Of a DNA stretch of 29,178 bases, positions 1-8,156 are shown piece by piece. Origin of the DNA: an uncultured Ruminiclostridium sp. (GTDB taxonomy: Bacteria > Bacillota > Clostridia > Oscillospirales > Ruminococcaceae); the NCBI GenBank assembly GCA_910579265.1, contig CAJTTE010000031.1:1-29178 (forward strand). Direction: 5' to 3'. Position 1 is the stretch's first letter, and every line of letters begins with the position of its first letter. A program made the translations under genes and the position numbers. Below the pieces are notes generated by a model. That model made no database searches. It saw only the letters and a list, made by a program, of their open reading frames with translations, and had not been told where the DNA came from.

Positions 1-53
1 TTAGGCAGCCGGGCAAGCAGAATAATTCAAGAGTTACTTGGGGGAGCAATAAT
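1..53 (-). repeat. Family D MITE-like repeat, partial at window edge
   Basis: The first about 53 bases are the reverse complement of the left part of the complete element at 24682-24845. Shared segments include ATTGCTCCCCCAAGTAAC and the GCTTGCCCGGCTGCCTAA block. The window edge cuts the element, so its other end is not visible. No coding capacity. Confidence 0.75.
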
Positions 54-60
54 AAAAAAC

Positions 61-112
61 GCGGTTTTGAAGTGCTTTCGATCAAAAAACGTCTTCAATA
101 GGTAAAAGCCGC
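61..112. terminator. Possible hairpin terminator near the window edge
   Basis: GCGGTTTT and GAAG (61-72) pair with CTTC (93-96) and AAAAGCCGC (104-112, one bulge). A T-rich stretch follows on the minus strand and ATTATTT on the plus strand. It could end a gene lying left of the window. Weak evidence. Confidence 0.3.
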
Positions 113-212
113 ATTATTTCCCGCATTCATCAGGGTCCTTGTCTGTACTCACCGATATATACAAAAATTTGGCATTGATTTTAAACATTTCGCCTAAATT
201 TATAGTTGGCGC

Positions 213-241
213 TTGCGCTTTTTTGTTAAAAATGCTATAAT
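213..241 (+). promoter_or_regulatory. Sigma-A-like promoter, probably for the MCP gene
   Basis: TTGCGC at 213-218 is separated by exactly 17 bases from a perfect TATAAT at 236-241. The next plus-strand gene is the chemoreceptor at 933, so the leader would be nearly 700 bases, much of it inserted repeat. Confidence 0.55.
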
Positions 242-360
242 AGTTTAAATAAATATACCCGAATCAAACTTATAATCAATGTCCGGAAAAACAGGCCGTT
301 TTTATTCCGAGCCGAAAATTCCGGACCTGATATCAGGGCTGTGATTTACCCTGAGTTTTA

Positions 361-526
361 GAGCCTGTTTACTATCTCGGAGTATGTAGCTCACGCGGCA
401 GATTTTGCATTTTTTAAGGCGGTTTTTCCCGGACGTACTTGATGTGCATCAAGAAAGATCAACCGGAAAATGCACAAAAGAAGCAAGCGAGGTGCATACC
501 CAAGGACGCTGAACAAACTCTTAAGC
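361..526 (+). repeat. Family B MITE-like repeat, copy 1
   Basis: Begins GAGCCTGTTTACTATCTC and ends in a decayed inverted copy (GAACAAACTC). It aligns along its length with the reverse complement of 24416-24592, including TAGCTCACGCGGCAGAT and the central palindrome CTTGATGTGCATCAAG. TTA lies next to both ends, compatible with a 3-bp target duplication. No ORF. Confidence 0.75.
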
Positions 527-699
527 AAAACGAAGAGATATGTTAAACATTCTCTTTGCATACAATTTTTTCTGTAAAAGGAGGATGGTCTTCCATAGGC
601 TTGTATTTGAAACCGTGATCCGTGTGTTTAAAATGAACCTCTCCGCCTTAAAAGGTCTTTAACCTGCAAAGCGGTTGATTTTCATATCTGCGGAACTAA

Positions 700-884
700 G
701 GCGCATCTGAAAACAAAGCAAATTTGTACAATTACGCTAAAGTGCGGCGATTTCAAGGGAAATAAGCGGAGAAATACGAGGGTATTTCGCAGTTATCCCT
801 TTGGGACAACTATCGGCATTCTTTGAAGCGGAAAGCGTCAGCAGTTAGTTGAAACCGTGCGTTTTGCGGCCTTTCAGATAACCC
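700..884 (+). repeat. Family A MITE-like repeat, copy 1
   Basis: Runs from GGCGCATCTGAAAAC to CTTTCAGATAACC, giving inverted ends of about 12 bp. The interior shares AAAGCAAATTTGTACAATTACGCTAAA and the hairpin AGTTATCCC-TTT-GGGACAACT (791-811) with the copies at 7895, 10244, 12896 and 22677. It lies directly upstream of the MCP gene. Confidence 0.8.
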
Positions 885-932
885 AAAAACGGATCTTATG
901 TTCTCGGTTCAAGCCATGAAGCCGATAGTCCC

Positions 933-2915
933 ATGAAATCGATCAAAACCAAGATACTGACGTCAATTATCTTAATGGCCGTAATCCCGTCCCTTACATT
1001 GGGTGCCGCCTCGACCCTTACAACTTTTCAGTCTACAATGGAATTGGCGGAAAACACCCTTACGGAAATCACGGCTACCCAGGCTAATCGGATAAGCTAC
1101 CAGCTTGAATCCTACATAAATGTTGCCGAAACCGCGGGAACAAATCCTTATTTCTCCGATACGGATGTTTCTCCTGAAAACAAACGCACGGTCTTGACAA
1201 GACTGGCCGAGGCCCAGGGCTTTGAAAGAGGAAACATTATCGGCGCCGACGGCTTAAGCATTTTTGACGGTCAGGATTTTTCCGAACGCGAGTATTACCG
1301 GGCGGCGATGCGGGGAGAAACTTACGTAAGCGACCCGCTTCTTTCAAAAATAACAAACGAATATGCCATCATAGTAGCGGCTCCCTTATGGGAAAACGGA
1401 GTTGAAGGCAGCAGTGTGGCAGGCTGTATTTACTTTGCGCCTCCCGCCTCCTTCCTTATCGACATAATGAACAGCGTAAAACCCGGAAACGACGCTATGG
1501 TATATATGATAAATCCAAACGGAACGGTTATTGCGGATAAGGATCCCGAAACCGTAAAGGCTCAGACCTCCCTGATAGAGCTTGCTAAAACGGATGAGAG
1601 CGTCCGGATTCTCGCGGATATTCATTCAAGAATAGTAGAGGGCAATACCGGTTTTGAAAGATTCAATATGAACCAGGGCGAAAGGTTTATAGCCTATGCC
1701 CCCATAGATGCCGATGTGAGCGGATGGCATCTTGTTATCGAGGAACCGATTTCCAATTATTTCAGCAGTGCGCTGCATACCATTATCCTCATATTGATCC
1801 TTACGGTAAGCTTCTGTATTATTGCGGTCATCATTGCGGCAGTAATAAGCAACGGTATAGTCAGACCGGTAAAAGCGTGCAGCGAACGTATAAGAAAGCT
1901 TTCCGAAGGCGACCTGACCTCACCCGCCGTAAAGACAAATTCCAAAGATGAGGTGGGCGTACTTTCCCATTCCACATCGGTTCTTGTGGGAACTTTAAAC
2001 CGCATAATCAGCGATATAGAAAGAATACTTTCCGCGATCGCAAAGGGAAAGCTCAACGTAGATTCCACAATAAATTCCGAAACCTATGTGGGAGACCTGT
2101 CGTCGATCCTTTTTTCGATCGATATGATAAAAAAAGATCTTACCTCTGCCGTAATGAGAATAGATGACTCCGCCGCTCAGGTGTCTGCGGGCTCGGATCA
2201 GGTTTCATGTGCTGCTCAGAGTCTTTCTCAGGGAACAACGGAGCAAGCGTCTTCCATCGAAGAGCTTGCCACCACAATGAACAGCGTAGCTTCCCAGACC
2301 CAGAACAATCTTGAAGAATGCCGGGCTGCAAAGGATGCGGTAAATTCAAGCGCCGCGCTTATGCAGGATGCCAATAATCAGATGCAGAAAATGACCGAAG
2401 CAATGAGCAGAATCAGTTCAACGTCCGATAAGATTGAAAAAATCATCAAAACTATTGAGGATATTGCGTTCCAGACTAACATACTCGCACTTAACGCCGC
2501 GGTTGAAGCGGCTAAAGTCGGAGCTGCCGGAAAGGGCTTCGCGGTTGTAGCTGACGAGGTCGGAAACCTTGCGGCCAAATCTCAGGATGCGGCGAAAAGC
2601 ACCTCCATACTTATAAGAGAATCCAGCGATGCGGTGAGAGAGGGCATAGAAATAGCTGACGAAACCGCCGCCACACTTAATAAGGTGGTGGAATCGGCAA
2701 ATAAGGTGATCACGATCGTCAATAAGGTAGCCGATTCCAGCAATACACAGGTTGACGCCATACAGCAGGTCACGGACGGTATAGATCAGATCTCCACCGT
2801 TATACAGACCAATTCCGCCACTGCGGAAGAAAGTGCGGCCGCTTCCCAGGAGCTCAACAGTCAGGCTGTTCTGCTCAGAAATTTGGTAGAGCATTTTTCT
2901 ATCGGAAAAAAATAA
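933..2915 (+). CDS. Methyl-accepting chemotaxis protein with dCache sensor
   Basis: Membrane chemoreceptor of 660 residues that would bind a small ligand outside the cell and control the CheA/CheW kinase complex inside. Visible parts in order: N-terminal membrane segment (about 7-28); extracellular dCache-type sensor (about 33-275) with the motif SEREYYRAAMRGETYVSDP; second membrane segment (about 280-305); HAMP linker (about 306-360); long helical signalling domain with the conserved tip around residues 515-545 (ILALNAAVEAA, GKGFAVVADEV). There is no C-terminal receptor-tethering pentapeptide; it ends FSIGKK. The ATG at 933 has no clear ribosome binding site and no better in-frame start exists upstream, because a stop lies at 879-881. 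The ligand cannot be read from the sequence, though this sensor layout is common in amino-acid receptors. CheV is encoded at the other end of the window. Confidence 0.93.
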   Translation: MKSIKTKILTSIILMAVIPSLTLGAASTLTTFQSTMELAENTLTEITATQANRISYQLESYINVAETAGTNPYFSDTDVSPENKRTVLTRLAEAQGFERGNIIGADGLSIFDGQDFSEREYYRAAMRGETYVSDPLLSKITNEYAIIVAAPLWENGVEGSSVAGCIYFAPPASFLIDIMNSVKPGNDAMVYMINPNGTVIADKDPETVKAQTSLIELAKTDESVRILADIHSRIVEGNTGFERFNMNQGERFIAYAPIDADVSGWHLVIEEPISNYFSSALHTIILILILTVSFCIIAVIIAAVISNGIVRPVKACSERIRKLSEGDLTSPAVKTNSKDEVGVLSHSTSVLVGTLNRIISDIERILSAIAKGKLNVDSTINSETYVGDLSSILFSIDMIKKDLTSAVMRIDDSAAQVSAGSDQVSCAAQSLSQGTTEQASSIEELATTMNSVASQTQNNLEECRAAKDAVNSSAALMQDANNQMQKMTEAMSRISSTSDKIEKIIKTIEDIAFQTNILALNAAVEAAKVGAAGKGFAVVADEVGNLAAKSQDAAKSTSILIRESSDAVREGIEIADETAATLNKVVESANKVITIVNKVADSSNTQVDAIQQVTDGIDQISTVIQTNSATAEESAAASQELNSQAVLLRNLVEHFSIGKK

Positions 2916-3104
2916 AAGATCAGAAGCAGGATAAAGGCGCGGTCTTTATTCGGATCTGAGGCTTGATTAAAGATTGGCATAAATGCGGAGCGGTCACTAA
3001 AAACACTGATCGTTAGGGTGTTTGAAACGCGAAAGCATTTGTTCTTGATCGGATTTACACATGGCTTATATTTCCCGGCGGGCTTGGTCTTGATTTAGTT
3101 TCTC

Positions 3105-3133
3105 TTGCATATCATGCCGGTTTATGGTATATT
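3105..3133 (+). promoter_or_regulatory. Sigma-A-like promoter of the antiporter gene
   Basis: TTGCAT at 3105-3110, a 17-base spacer and TATATT at 3128-3133. The predicted RNA start is about 25 bases before the TTG start codon. Confidence 0.6.
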
Positions 3134-3163
3134 AATAATATCACATATCGGGAGAAATGCCTA

Positions 3164-4768
3164 TTGGAAACTGTTTTACTTATAATTGCCGCGGTGATTC
3201 TCATTTGTATTTTTGCCAACCGTATATCGGGAAAATTCGGTATTCCGATGCTGCTGGTATTTATAGGAATAGGAATGCTTTTCGGCTCGGACGGGATTTT
3301 TAAAATACCCTTTGAAAATTATGACCTGGCGGAAACGGGCTGTTCCGTTGCTCTGATTTTCATAATGTTTTACGGAGGATTCGGCACTAACTGGAACAAA
3401 GCGAAGCCGGTAGCGGTAAAATCCATGCTGCTTTCGTCTCTTGGCGTTGCGGCAACGGCTCTGCTGACAGGTCTTTTCTGTCATTTTGCGCTGGGTATGG
3501 AGCTTATGGGAGGTATGCTTATAGGAGCCTGCCTCGGTTCCACCGATGCCGCCACCGTATTTTCAATACTAAGAAGCAAAAAGCTCAACCTGAAATACAA
3601 CACGGCATCTCTTCTGGAGTTGGAAAGCGGAAGCAACGATCCCTTTGCCTATATGATGACCATGATCATCCTGTCCGTGATGGAAGGCGGCGGTTCCGCC
3701 GGGGACTCGGCGCTTATGCTTGCGAGACAGCTGATTTACGGCGAAGGGTTGGGCTTTCTTATAGCTGCCGCCGCATGGCTTATATTGAAGAAATTTAAAT
3801 TCAGTATTGCCGGACTCGATTCTGTTTTTATGGTAGCGGTAGCGCTTCTCGCCTATGCCGCTCCCTCTTCGTTGGGAGGAAACGGTTATCTTAGCGCATA
3901 CATTGTCGGCATATTCTTGGGTAACTGTTCAATAAGCGGAAAAAGAAACCTTGTACATTTTTTTGACGGAGTGACCGGACTGCTCCAAATGATGGTATTC
4001 TTTATGCTGGGATTACTGGCGTTCCCTTCAAAGCTGCCGGAGGTTGTTCTTCCGGGCATACTGATAGCTCTTTTTATGACCTTCATAGCGAGACCGGTTT
4101 CGGTATTCGGAATACTCGCTCCTTTTAGATGCAAGCTTAATCAGATGCTCCTTGTCTCATGGTCGGGACTGAGGGGAGTAGCCTCGATAGTTTTTGCAAT
4201 AATGGCGGCCGCTGCTTCGGATTTCCGTGAATACGACCTTTTTCATACGGTTTTTCTGACGGTTCTTTTTTCTCTTTTATTTCAGGGGTCTCTCATACCG
4301 TTTATGGCGAAGAAACTTAAAATGATAGATAATACCAATAATGTCATGACCACCTTTAACGACTATTCCGAGGAGCTTCCGGTGCAGTTTATAAAGGTCA
4401 GCATTCATGAAGAGAGCCGATGGAACGGTATGCAGATAAAGGATCTCGATCTGCCTCCGGAAACTCTTATAGCCCTGATCGTAAGGCGCAGCAAGCGGAT
4501 CATCCCTAAAGGCTTTACACAGCTGAAGTCCGGGGATACTGCCGTACTCTGCGCGCCGGCAATAGGCGACGGGGTGGCCATTGACCTGACTGAGGTATAT
4601 GTAACCAAGGGAAGCGTATACTGCGGCCTGATGCTGTCCGAGCTGCCCCCGGACAACGGAAATCTTGTTGTCCTCATAAAAAGAGGAGAGCAGGTTATAA
4701 TCCCGAGGGGGAGGACAAAGTTTACCGAAGGTGACATTCTTGTTATAAAATCCGCCGAGGAAAGATAA
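3164..4768 (+). CDS. CPA1-family cation/proton antiporter with RCK-C domains (NhaP2/CvrA type)
   Basis: Integral membrane exchanger of 534 residues that would trade K+ or Na+ for protons. About 12 hydrophobic segments fill residues 1-385. The transport core carries the CPA1 signatures GSTDAATVFS (about residue 124) and ESGSNDPF (about 153), which hold the ion-binding Asp and the Asn-Asp pair. The cytoplasmic tail (about 395-534) looks like two TrkA-C/RCK-C regulatory modules: one around VRRSKRIIPKG, the second around IKRGEQVIIPRG. The latter usually bind nucleotides or other small ligands and gate the channel. The start is a TTG preceded by GGGAGAA at a good distance; an overlapping ATG at 3157 is out of frame. 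Length fits the NhaP2/CvrA group. Whether K+ or Na+ is preferred cannot be told. Confidence 0.9.
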   Translation: METVLLIIAAVILICIFANRISGKFGIPMLLVFIGIGMLFGSDGIFKIPFENYDLAETGCSVALIFIMFYGGFGTNWNKAKPVAVKSMLLSSLGVAATALLTGLFCHFALGMELMGGMLIGACLGSTDAATVFSILRSKKLNLKYNTASLLELESGSNDPFAYMMTMIILSVMEGGGSAGDSALMLARQLIYGEGLGFLIAAAAWLILKKFKFSIAGLDSVFMVAVALLAYAAPSSLGGNGYLSAYIVGIFLGNCSISGKRNLVHFFDGVTGLLQMMVFFMLGLLAFPSKLPEVVLPGILIALFMTFIARPVSVFGILAPFRCKLNQMLLVSWSGLRGVASIVFAIMAAAASDFREYDLFHTVFLTVLFSLLFQGSLIPFMAKKLKMIDNTNNVMTTFNDYSEELPVQFIKVSIHEESRWNGMQIKDLDLPPETLIALIVRRSKRIIPKGFTQLKSGDTAVLCAPAIGDGVAIDLTEVYVTKGSVYCGLMLSELPPDNGNLVVLIKRGEQVIIPRGRTKFTEGDILVIKSAEER

Positions 4769-4814
4769 AAGCTTTATATTGTTGAAGCATTGTCATGTGC
4801 TGACAGGATCGTGA

Positions 4815-4843
4815 TTCCGACACGTCGGCATTATCCGTCGGAA
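4815..4843 (+). terminator. Weak terminator candidate after the antiporter gene
   Basis: TTCCGAC (4815-4821) pairs with GTCGGAA (4837-4843). The following tract is only CCGTTTTCTCC, so termination may be inefficient. Confidence 0.3.
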
Positions 4844-4978
4844 CCGTTTTCTCCCTATACCGCATATTATTTCATTTTTTAATATAATTACGCCTCTTCT
4901 TTTGCATAGCATCCCTTCGTTTTCACATATATAACGTAAAACCTGATCTATGGATCGTTCTTGTATTTTTATATCTGA

Positions 4979-5070
4979 TACTAATCCCTTTTAAAACGAT
5001 TGAATTAGTGTTTTGGGTGCAATCCCTTTTTAAACTGTGGGTATTACGTCAGTTTAAAAAGGGATTGGTA
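4979..5070. repeat. Element E: short palindromic, MITE-like element
   Basis: The ends are inverted copies: TACTAATCCCTTTTAAA at 4979-4995, and TTTAAAAAGGGATTGGTA ending at 5070. An internal copy, AATCCCTTTTTAAACTG (5021-5037), pairs perfectly over 17 bp with 5050-5066 around a 12-base loop. Only one copy is seen in this window, so its mobility is a guess. Confidence 0.5.
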
Positions 5071-5270
5071 TGAATAAGCGTATATATAGAAAAAACCTTG
5101 ACTCTTTCCCTTTTTATATGATGTGGAATTTTATAATTTCCGTTACGCCGGTTCGATCCTGAAGATGAGTTTTTTCGACATAAGGTACTAAAAAATCCTA
5201 TCTTAATCCATTTTATAGCATAATTCTTTTCGCGTAAAACGCGGAAAAATGCTTGTAAAACACTATTATA

Positions 5271-5311
5271 AGCCGATTTGCGGTTTTTTGACGCAAATCG
5301 GCTTTTATTTG
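5271..5311 (+). terminator. Intrinsic terminator, rightward
   Basis: Perfect 12-bp stem AGCCGATTTGCG (5271-5282) / CGCAAATCGGCT (5292-5303) with a 9-base loop and a TTTTATTT tail. It lies just upstream of the SLOG promoter and about 500 bases after the antiporter, so it could end that message or an unseen small RNA. Confidence 0.7.
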
Positions 5312-5320
5312 TAAAATCTA

Positions 5321-5349
5321 TTGAAAAAAACAAAATGTTGAGGTAAAAT
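5321..5349 (+). promoter_or_regulatory. Sigma-A-like promoter of the SLOG-family gene
   Basis: TTGAAA (5321-5326), a 17-base spacer and TAAAAT (5344-5349), giving a leader of about 100 bases to the ATG at 5456. Confidence 0.55.
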
Positions 5350-5455
5350 ATAGGAAATTGATACTATATATCGAAATTTTGCATTTTATCACGGTAAAAT
5401 CAAAAAAGCGTCAATTTATCAACTCAGTTATTTATTGAAAGGAAGGGTGAAGAAA

Positions 5456-5938
5456 ATGAACAAAACTGCTTGCACCTTTATCGGCTCAAGGATCAGCAAA
5501 TTCAGTTTCGGATATGACTGTACCAATCCAAAATGCGTTGCTCTTAAGCTACAGCTGGCCCAATACATAAATGATATGTATAGAGCGGGAGTACGGGAAT
5601 TTTATTCCGTATGCCAGGAAGGAGTAGACCTTTGGGCTGCGGAGATAGTAACCTATCTTATGAAAGATGACGAGGAAGTTAAGCTGCACTGCGTGCTCCC
5701 GTATGAGGAACAAGCGGTAAAATGGCATCCCGATGCCCATGAGCTTTATTACAGTGTGATAGAAAAGGCTACCGACGCCGAGCTTGTAAATACGAGATAT
5801 ACAAAAGACGCTCTGGCTCAGGCAAGATATAGGACCCTTGATCTGTGCGGAAACGTTTTCGCCGTAGTAGAGGACGGAAATAAGAACGACTATGTAAAAT
5901 ACGCCAGAATTAAAGGAAAAAGCGTCTGTGTTATCTGA
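5456..5938 (+). CDS. SLOG-fold protein (DUF1273/YpsA-like)
   Basis: Small soluble protein of 160 residues resembling the SLOG Rossmann-like superfamily, whose members bind nucleotides or nucleotide-like ligands. The N-terminal strand TACTFIGSR (GSR at 10-12) matches the family's opening motif. A central FYSVCQEGVDLWAAEIV helix carries the typical G(V/A)D.WAAE signature, followed by CVLPYEEQ and a C-terminal CGNVFAVVEDG strand, as in YpsA/DUF1273 proteins. Translation should start at ATG 5456, because AAAGGAAGG (5438-5446) is well placed for it; a longer frame beginning with TTG at 5435 would run through that ribosome binding site. It has its own promoter and shares a terminator with the convergent gene at 5985. 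The exact ligand and role are unknown. Confidence 0.8.
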   Translation: MNKTACTFIGSRISKFSFGYDCTNPKCVALKLQLAQYINDMYRAGVREFYSVCQEGVDLWAAEIVTYLMKDDEEVKLHCVLPYEEQAVKWHPDAHELYYSVIEKATDAELVNTRYTKDALAQARYRTLDLCGNVFAVVEDGNKNDYVKYARIKGKSVCVI

Positions 5939-5948
5939 TCATAAAAAA

Positions 5949-5975
5949 GAAGAGCCGGAAAGGCTCTTCCTTTTT
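5949..5975. terminator. Bidirectional terminator between convergent genes
   Basis: GAAGAGCC (5949-5956) pairs with GGCTCTTC (5962-5969) around a GGAAA loop. A CTTTTT tract follows on the plus strand and an A6 run precedes it (T-rich on the minus strand). It fits ending both the SLOG gene and the leftward gene 5985-6443. Confidence 0.85.
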
Positions 5976-5984
5976 ATCCAGCCA

Positions 5985-6443
5985 TCAGTATAACCTGACA
6001 AAAAATATCTCTCCCTCGCCGAAGAGGCGGCAAAGCTCATCGGAAAACCTGTCCGGACCTACCGAAACGGAAAGCTTATGCTCGCGTCTTTCCTTAAGGC
6101 CGTTATCGATATCCCTTCTGAAGCTCTTTGCCGATCTTGAATCAGCCAGTAAAATACGGTGTATTTCATACCTTGAGCCCTTTGAAAGATTTCGCATTAA
6201 ATGCTCCGATAGAGTCCTGCATCTCTCCTGCGAATAGCTCCAGTCGATTGAATATATGAACGGAAGGCCCGTATAAAAGAATACGTCTTTATAGGGATTT
6301 TCATCCTTTAAAATTTCAAGCTCATACAGATCATCATATGAATCGAAACGGTTTTTGGCTCTCCCGTCGGCGGTATGCTTTTTGGAGCTGAGCAGCCGGG
6401 GAAATCTGCCGTCATCGGTTGCGATAAAATCATATAGACTCAT
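5985..6443 (-). CDS. Hypothetical protein, 152 residues
   Basis: I do not recognise this protein. It is charged, soluble and without signal peptide or membrane segment. It opens MSLYDFIATDDGRFPR, has an aromatic middle section (DVFFYTGLPFIYSIDWSYSQ, about residues 53-72) and a helical, Arg/Lys/Glu-rich second half. The start is supported by AAAGGAGA about nine bases upstream of the ATG. It lies 87 bases downstream of the Thr/Pro-rich gene on the same strand, so the two may share a message, and it ends at the shared terminator at 5949-5975. Codon use looks ordinary for the region, so it is probably a real gene. Confidence 0.7.
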   Translation of the reverse strand: MSLYDFIATDDGRFPRLLSSKKHTADGRAKNRFDSYDDLYELEILKDENPYKDVFFYTGLPFIYSIDWSYSQERCRTLSEHLMRNLSKGSRYEIHRILLADSRSAKSFRRDIDNGLKERREHKLSVSVGPDRFSDELCRLFGEGEIFFVRLY

Positions 6444-6530
6444 ACTTACTTGTCTCCTTTAAAAAACCTTTACGGCTTTATAAAATTTTACCGTATATAA
6501 AAAAGCATATCCGAAAATACGGTATAACCG

Positions 6531-7193
6531 TTAATCATACTTATATATGATGCTTATCCTGATTTTACGTATTATAGGCGGCGCAATAAGAATAAGAATA
6601 AAAACAATAAGTGCTGCGGCAATAAGAATTACTGTGGTGAAAAAATCTCCGCCGGGATCTCCCTCCATAGGATCGGTGGGGAGCTCTCCTTCGTCGGCGG
6701 AAGCTGCCGGCGCTGACGTTGTCTCAAAAGGGGTGGTCTCCGATACCGGGGAGGTAGTGATCTCTTCCGTATTTGTAGAGGTTTCTTCTGCCGAGGTTTC
6801 GGCCGGCTGAGTGACCGGAGGGGTGGTCAAAGGCGGCGGAGTCGTTTTGGATACGGGAGGATCCGTCACTATGATCACCTGTGCCTGGGAGGATGCTACC
6901 GGGGGAGGAGCGGTAACCTCTTGTGTAGTTTCGACGGGGGGAGCCTCCGTTATTTCGGGAACTGTTACGGCAGGAGAAGTCTCCGTAGCCTCGGATGCCT
7001 GTGTGGCAGGAGGTTCTTCCGTCATTTCAGCACCCTCCTCCTGAGCCGCCGGAGCCATAGCCATTATCGCCTCGTTGGCATAACGACCCGCCTCTCCATG
7101 GGCATTATTTCCGGCAGCATTGACGGAAGCTGCGGAAAAAACGGCGCAAAAACCCATAGTTAAAATATATGAAATAATTTTTTTTGTTTTCAT
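6531..7193 (-). CDS. Secreted Thr/Pro/Glu-rich single-pass membrane protein
   Basis: Protein of 220 residues with a clear signal peptide (MKTKKIISYILTMGFCAVFS, cleavage probable near VNAAG, residue 27). A low-complexity extracellular stalk made of TEAPP, TTPPV and ETTSAP-like units fills about residues 55-175. A C-terminal hydrophobic segment follows (VILIAAALIVFILILIAPP, about 188-206), then a short basic tail. No LPXTG-type sorting signal and no folded domain are visible. It resembles in composition the N-terminal linker of the Big_2 protein at 19374. AAAGGAAA precedes the ATG and a promoter is visible at 7264-7292. It may be a cell-envelope spacer or anchor; function unknown. Confidence 0.8.
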   Translation of the reverse strand: MKTKKIISYILTMGFCAVFSAASVNAAGNNAHGEAGRYANEAIMAMAPAAQEEGAEMTEEPPATQASEATETSPAVTVPEITEAPPVETTQEVTAPPPVASSQAQVIIVTDPPVSKTTPPPLTTPPVTQPAETSAEETSTNTEEITTSPVSETTPFETTSAPAASADEGELPTDPMEGDPGGDFFTTVILIAAALIVFILILIAPPIIRKIRISIIYKYD

Positions 7194-7263
7194 CTGGTTT
7201 CCTTTCGGTCTGCGAACAAGATGTTTTCCGAACCGTTCATAAAATTTTTGACGTTCAATTTAT

Positions 7264-7292
7264 AGTATACACCAAAGCTGTGTTTTTGTAAA
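7264..7292 (-). promoter_or_regulatory. Sigma-A-like promoter of the Thr/Pro-rich gene
   Basis: On the minus strand, TTTACA (7287-7292), a 17-base spacer and TATACT (7264-7269). The leader to the ATG at 7193 is about 65 bases. Confidence 0.65.
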
Positions 7293-7318
7293 GTCATTTC
7301 GAAGGTTTCGCTCTGAAG

Positions 7319-7339
7319 AGCGGTAATCGTATTACCGCT
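7319..7339. promoter_or_regulatory. Perfect dyad upstream of the 7264 promoter
   Basis: AGCGGTAAT-CGT-ATTACCGCT, 9-bp arms, about 27 bases upstream of the -35 box. It could be an operator for an activator or repressor, or a transcript-end hairpin without a T tract. Confidence 0.4.
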
Positions 7340-7416
7340 TCGTCAATTATACGGATATGCTCATACCGGTAAATGACCCAAAATCCATATGAAAAATCGG
7401 ATTTTCTGAGATCAGG

Positions 7417-7451
7417 ATCCGTCCGCATAGGAACGGTGCGCGGATTTTTTT
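7417..7451 (+). terminator. Orphan rightward terminator candidate
   Basis: ATCCGTCCGC (7417-7426) pairs with GTGCGCGGAT (7436-7445) with one mismatch and two G-T pairs, followed by a run of seven T. No plus-strand gene lies upstream. Confidence 0.4.
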
Positions 7452-7894
7452 AAAGATTTCATTTGCCGTAAGGCAAATTTTCCAAGGCTTGCTTGGCATA
7501 AGTCAAAAACTTTAACACACGATATGCTCTGTCATTTACCCGGAGCCGGCGCAAGGATGCGCTGACAGCAAGGCAAAGGACCTAACGCAAGTCATCGGTA
7601 AAATATGCCGTTAAGAGGGGGAACACTCTTATACGGGCAGGTTCTTAAAGACAGGAAAACGCCAAAGACCCATCAGACACAGTATGAGATTTACGGAAAG
7701 ATATTTTTTCGTTTTGATACCGTTTCCGGAAACTGTATCTTAATATTTCTCCGCACACCTTTTCCGGTTTTTGTCAAAACATATCCGAAAGCCGTAGAAA
7801 TCAAATCAATTATGCCGAACACAAAGGTATTTCAGGAAAAACTTCGGCGTCCCAAGATATATGACATTTTTGATGCAGAAAACGCTTGATACCG

Positions 7895-8080
7895 GAGCGT
7901 ATCTGAAAACAAAACAAATTTGTACAATTACGCTAAAACAAGACGATTCCAAGGAAAAAGTCATAGAAATAAGAGGGTGCTTAACAGCTGTCCCTTTGGG
8001 ATAGCTGTCGGCATTCTTTGACGCGAAAAACGCCCTCGGTTAATAAAAACCGTGGCTTATGCGGCTTTTCAGACAGTCCC
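7895..8080 (+). repeat. Family A MITE-like repeat, copy 2
   Basis: Ends GAGCGTATCTGAAAAC and GCTTTTCAGACAGTCCC are imperfect inverted repeats. The interior keeps CAAATTTGTACAATTACGC and the hairpin CAGCTGTCCC-TTT-GGGATAGCTG (7985-8007). Confidence 0.8.
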
Positions 8081-8125
8081 TGATTAAAAGCGGATATTCG
8101 GGAGGCGATGACCTTAAAAAGCCTT

Positions 8126-8156
8126 TTCGTTTTAACGGTCTGTACTTTAAAACGAA
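8126..8156 (-). terminator. Hairpin downstream of the ABC exporter operon
   Basis: TTCGTTTTAA (8126-8135) pairs perfectly with TTAAAACGAA (8147-8156). It lies about 50 bases beyond the stop of the ATPase gene, but has no T run, so it is only a candidate. Confidence 0.3.

Larger units (their letters stand above)
54..932. other. Long non-coding leader region before the chemoreceptor gene
   Basis: I see no convincing gene in this stretch. In order it holds a GC-poor hairpin (61-112), a sigma-A-like promoter (213-241), a second hairpin with 8-bp arms GTCCGGAA/TTCCGGAC (281-326) followed by the palindrome CCTGATATCAGG, a family B repeat (361-526), about 170 bases of unexplained sequence, and a family A repeat (700-884). 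The repeat ends only about 50 bases before the MCP start. A 21-codon frame at 279 and a 25-codon frame near 585 have no usable ribosome binding site. Confidence 0.5.
4769..5455. other. AT-rich intergenic region with palindromic element and terminator
   Basis: No credible gene. It contains a weak hairpin after the antiporter (4815-4843), a short palindromic element E (4979-5070), a strong rightward terminator (5271-5311), and then the promoter for the SLOG gene (5321-5349). The stretch 5071-5270 is unexplained. Confidence 0.5.

Noticed and set aside
921..928. GCCGATAG, resembling the -10 of a flagellar sigma-28 promoter before the MCP gene
   Set aside because: It overlaps the translation start and has no TAAA-type -35 at the right distance.
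5140..5160. GGTTCGATCC, resembling a tRNA T-arm
   Set aside because: The bases flanking it cannot form the T stem, and no acceptor or anticodon arm is present.
7605..7889. 94-codon rightward open frame
   Set aside because: No ribosome binding site, promoter or recognisable motif, and it runs into a family A repeat.
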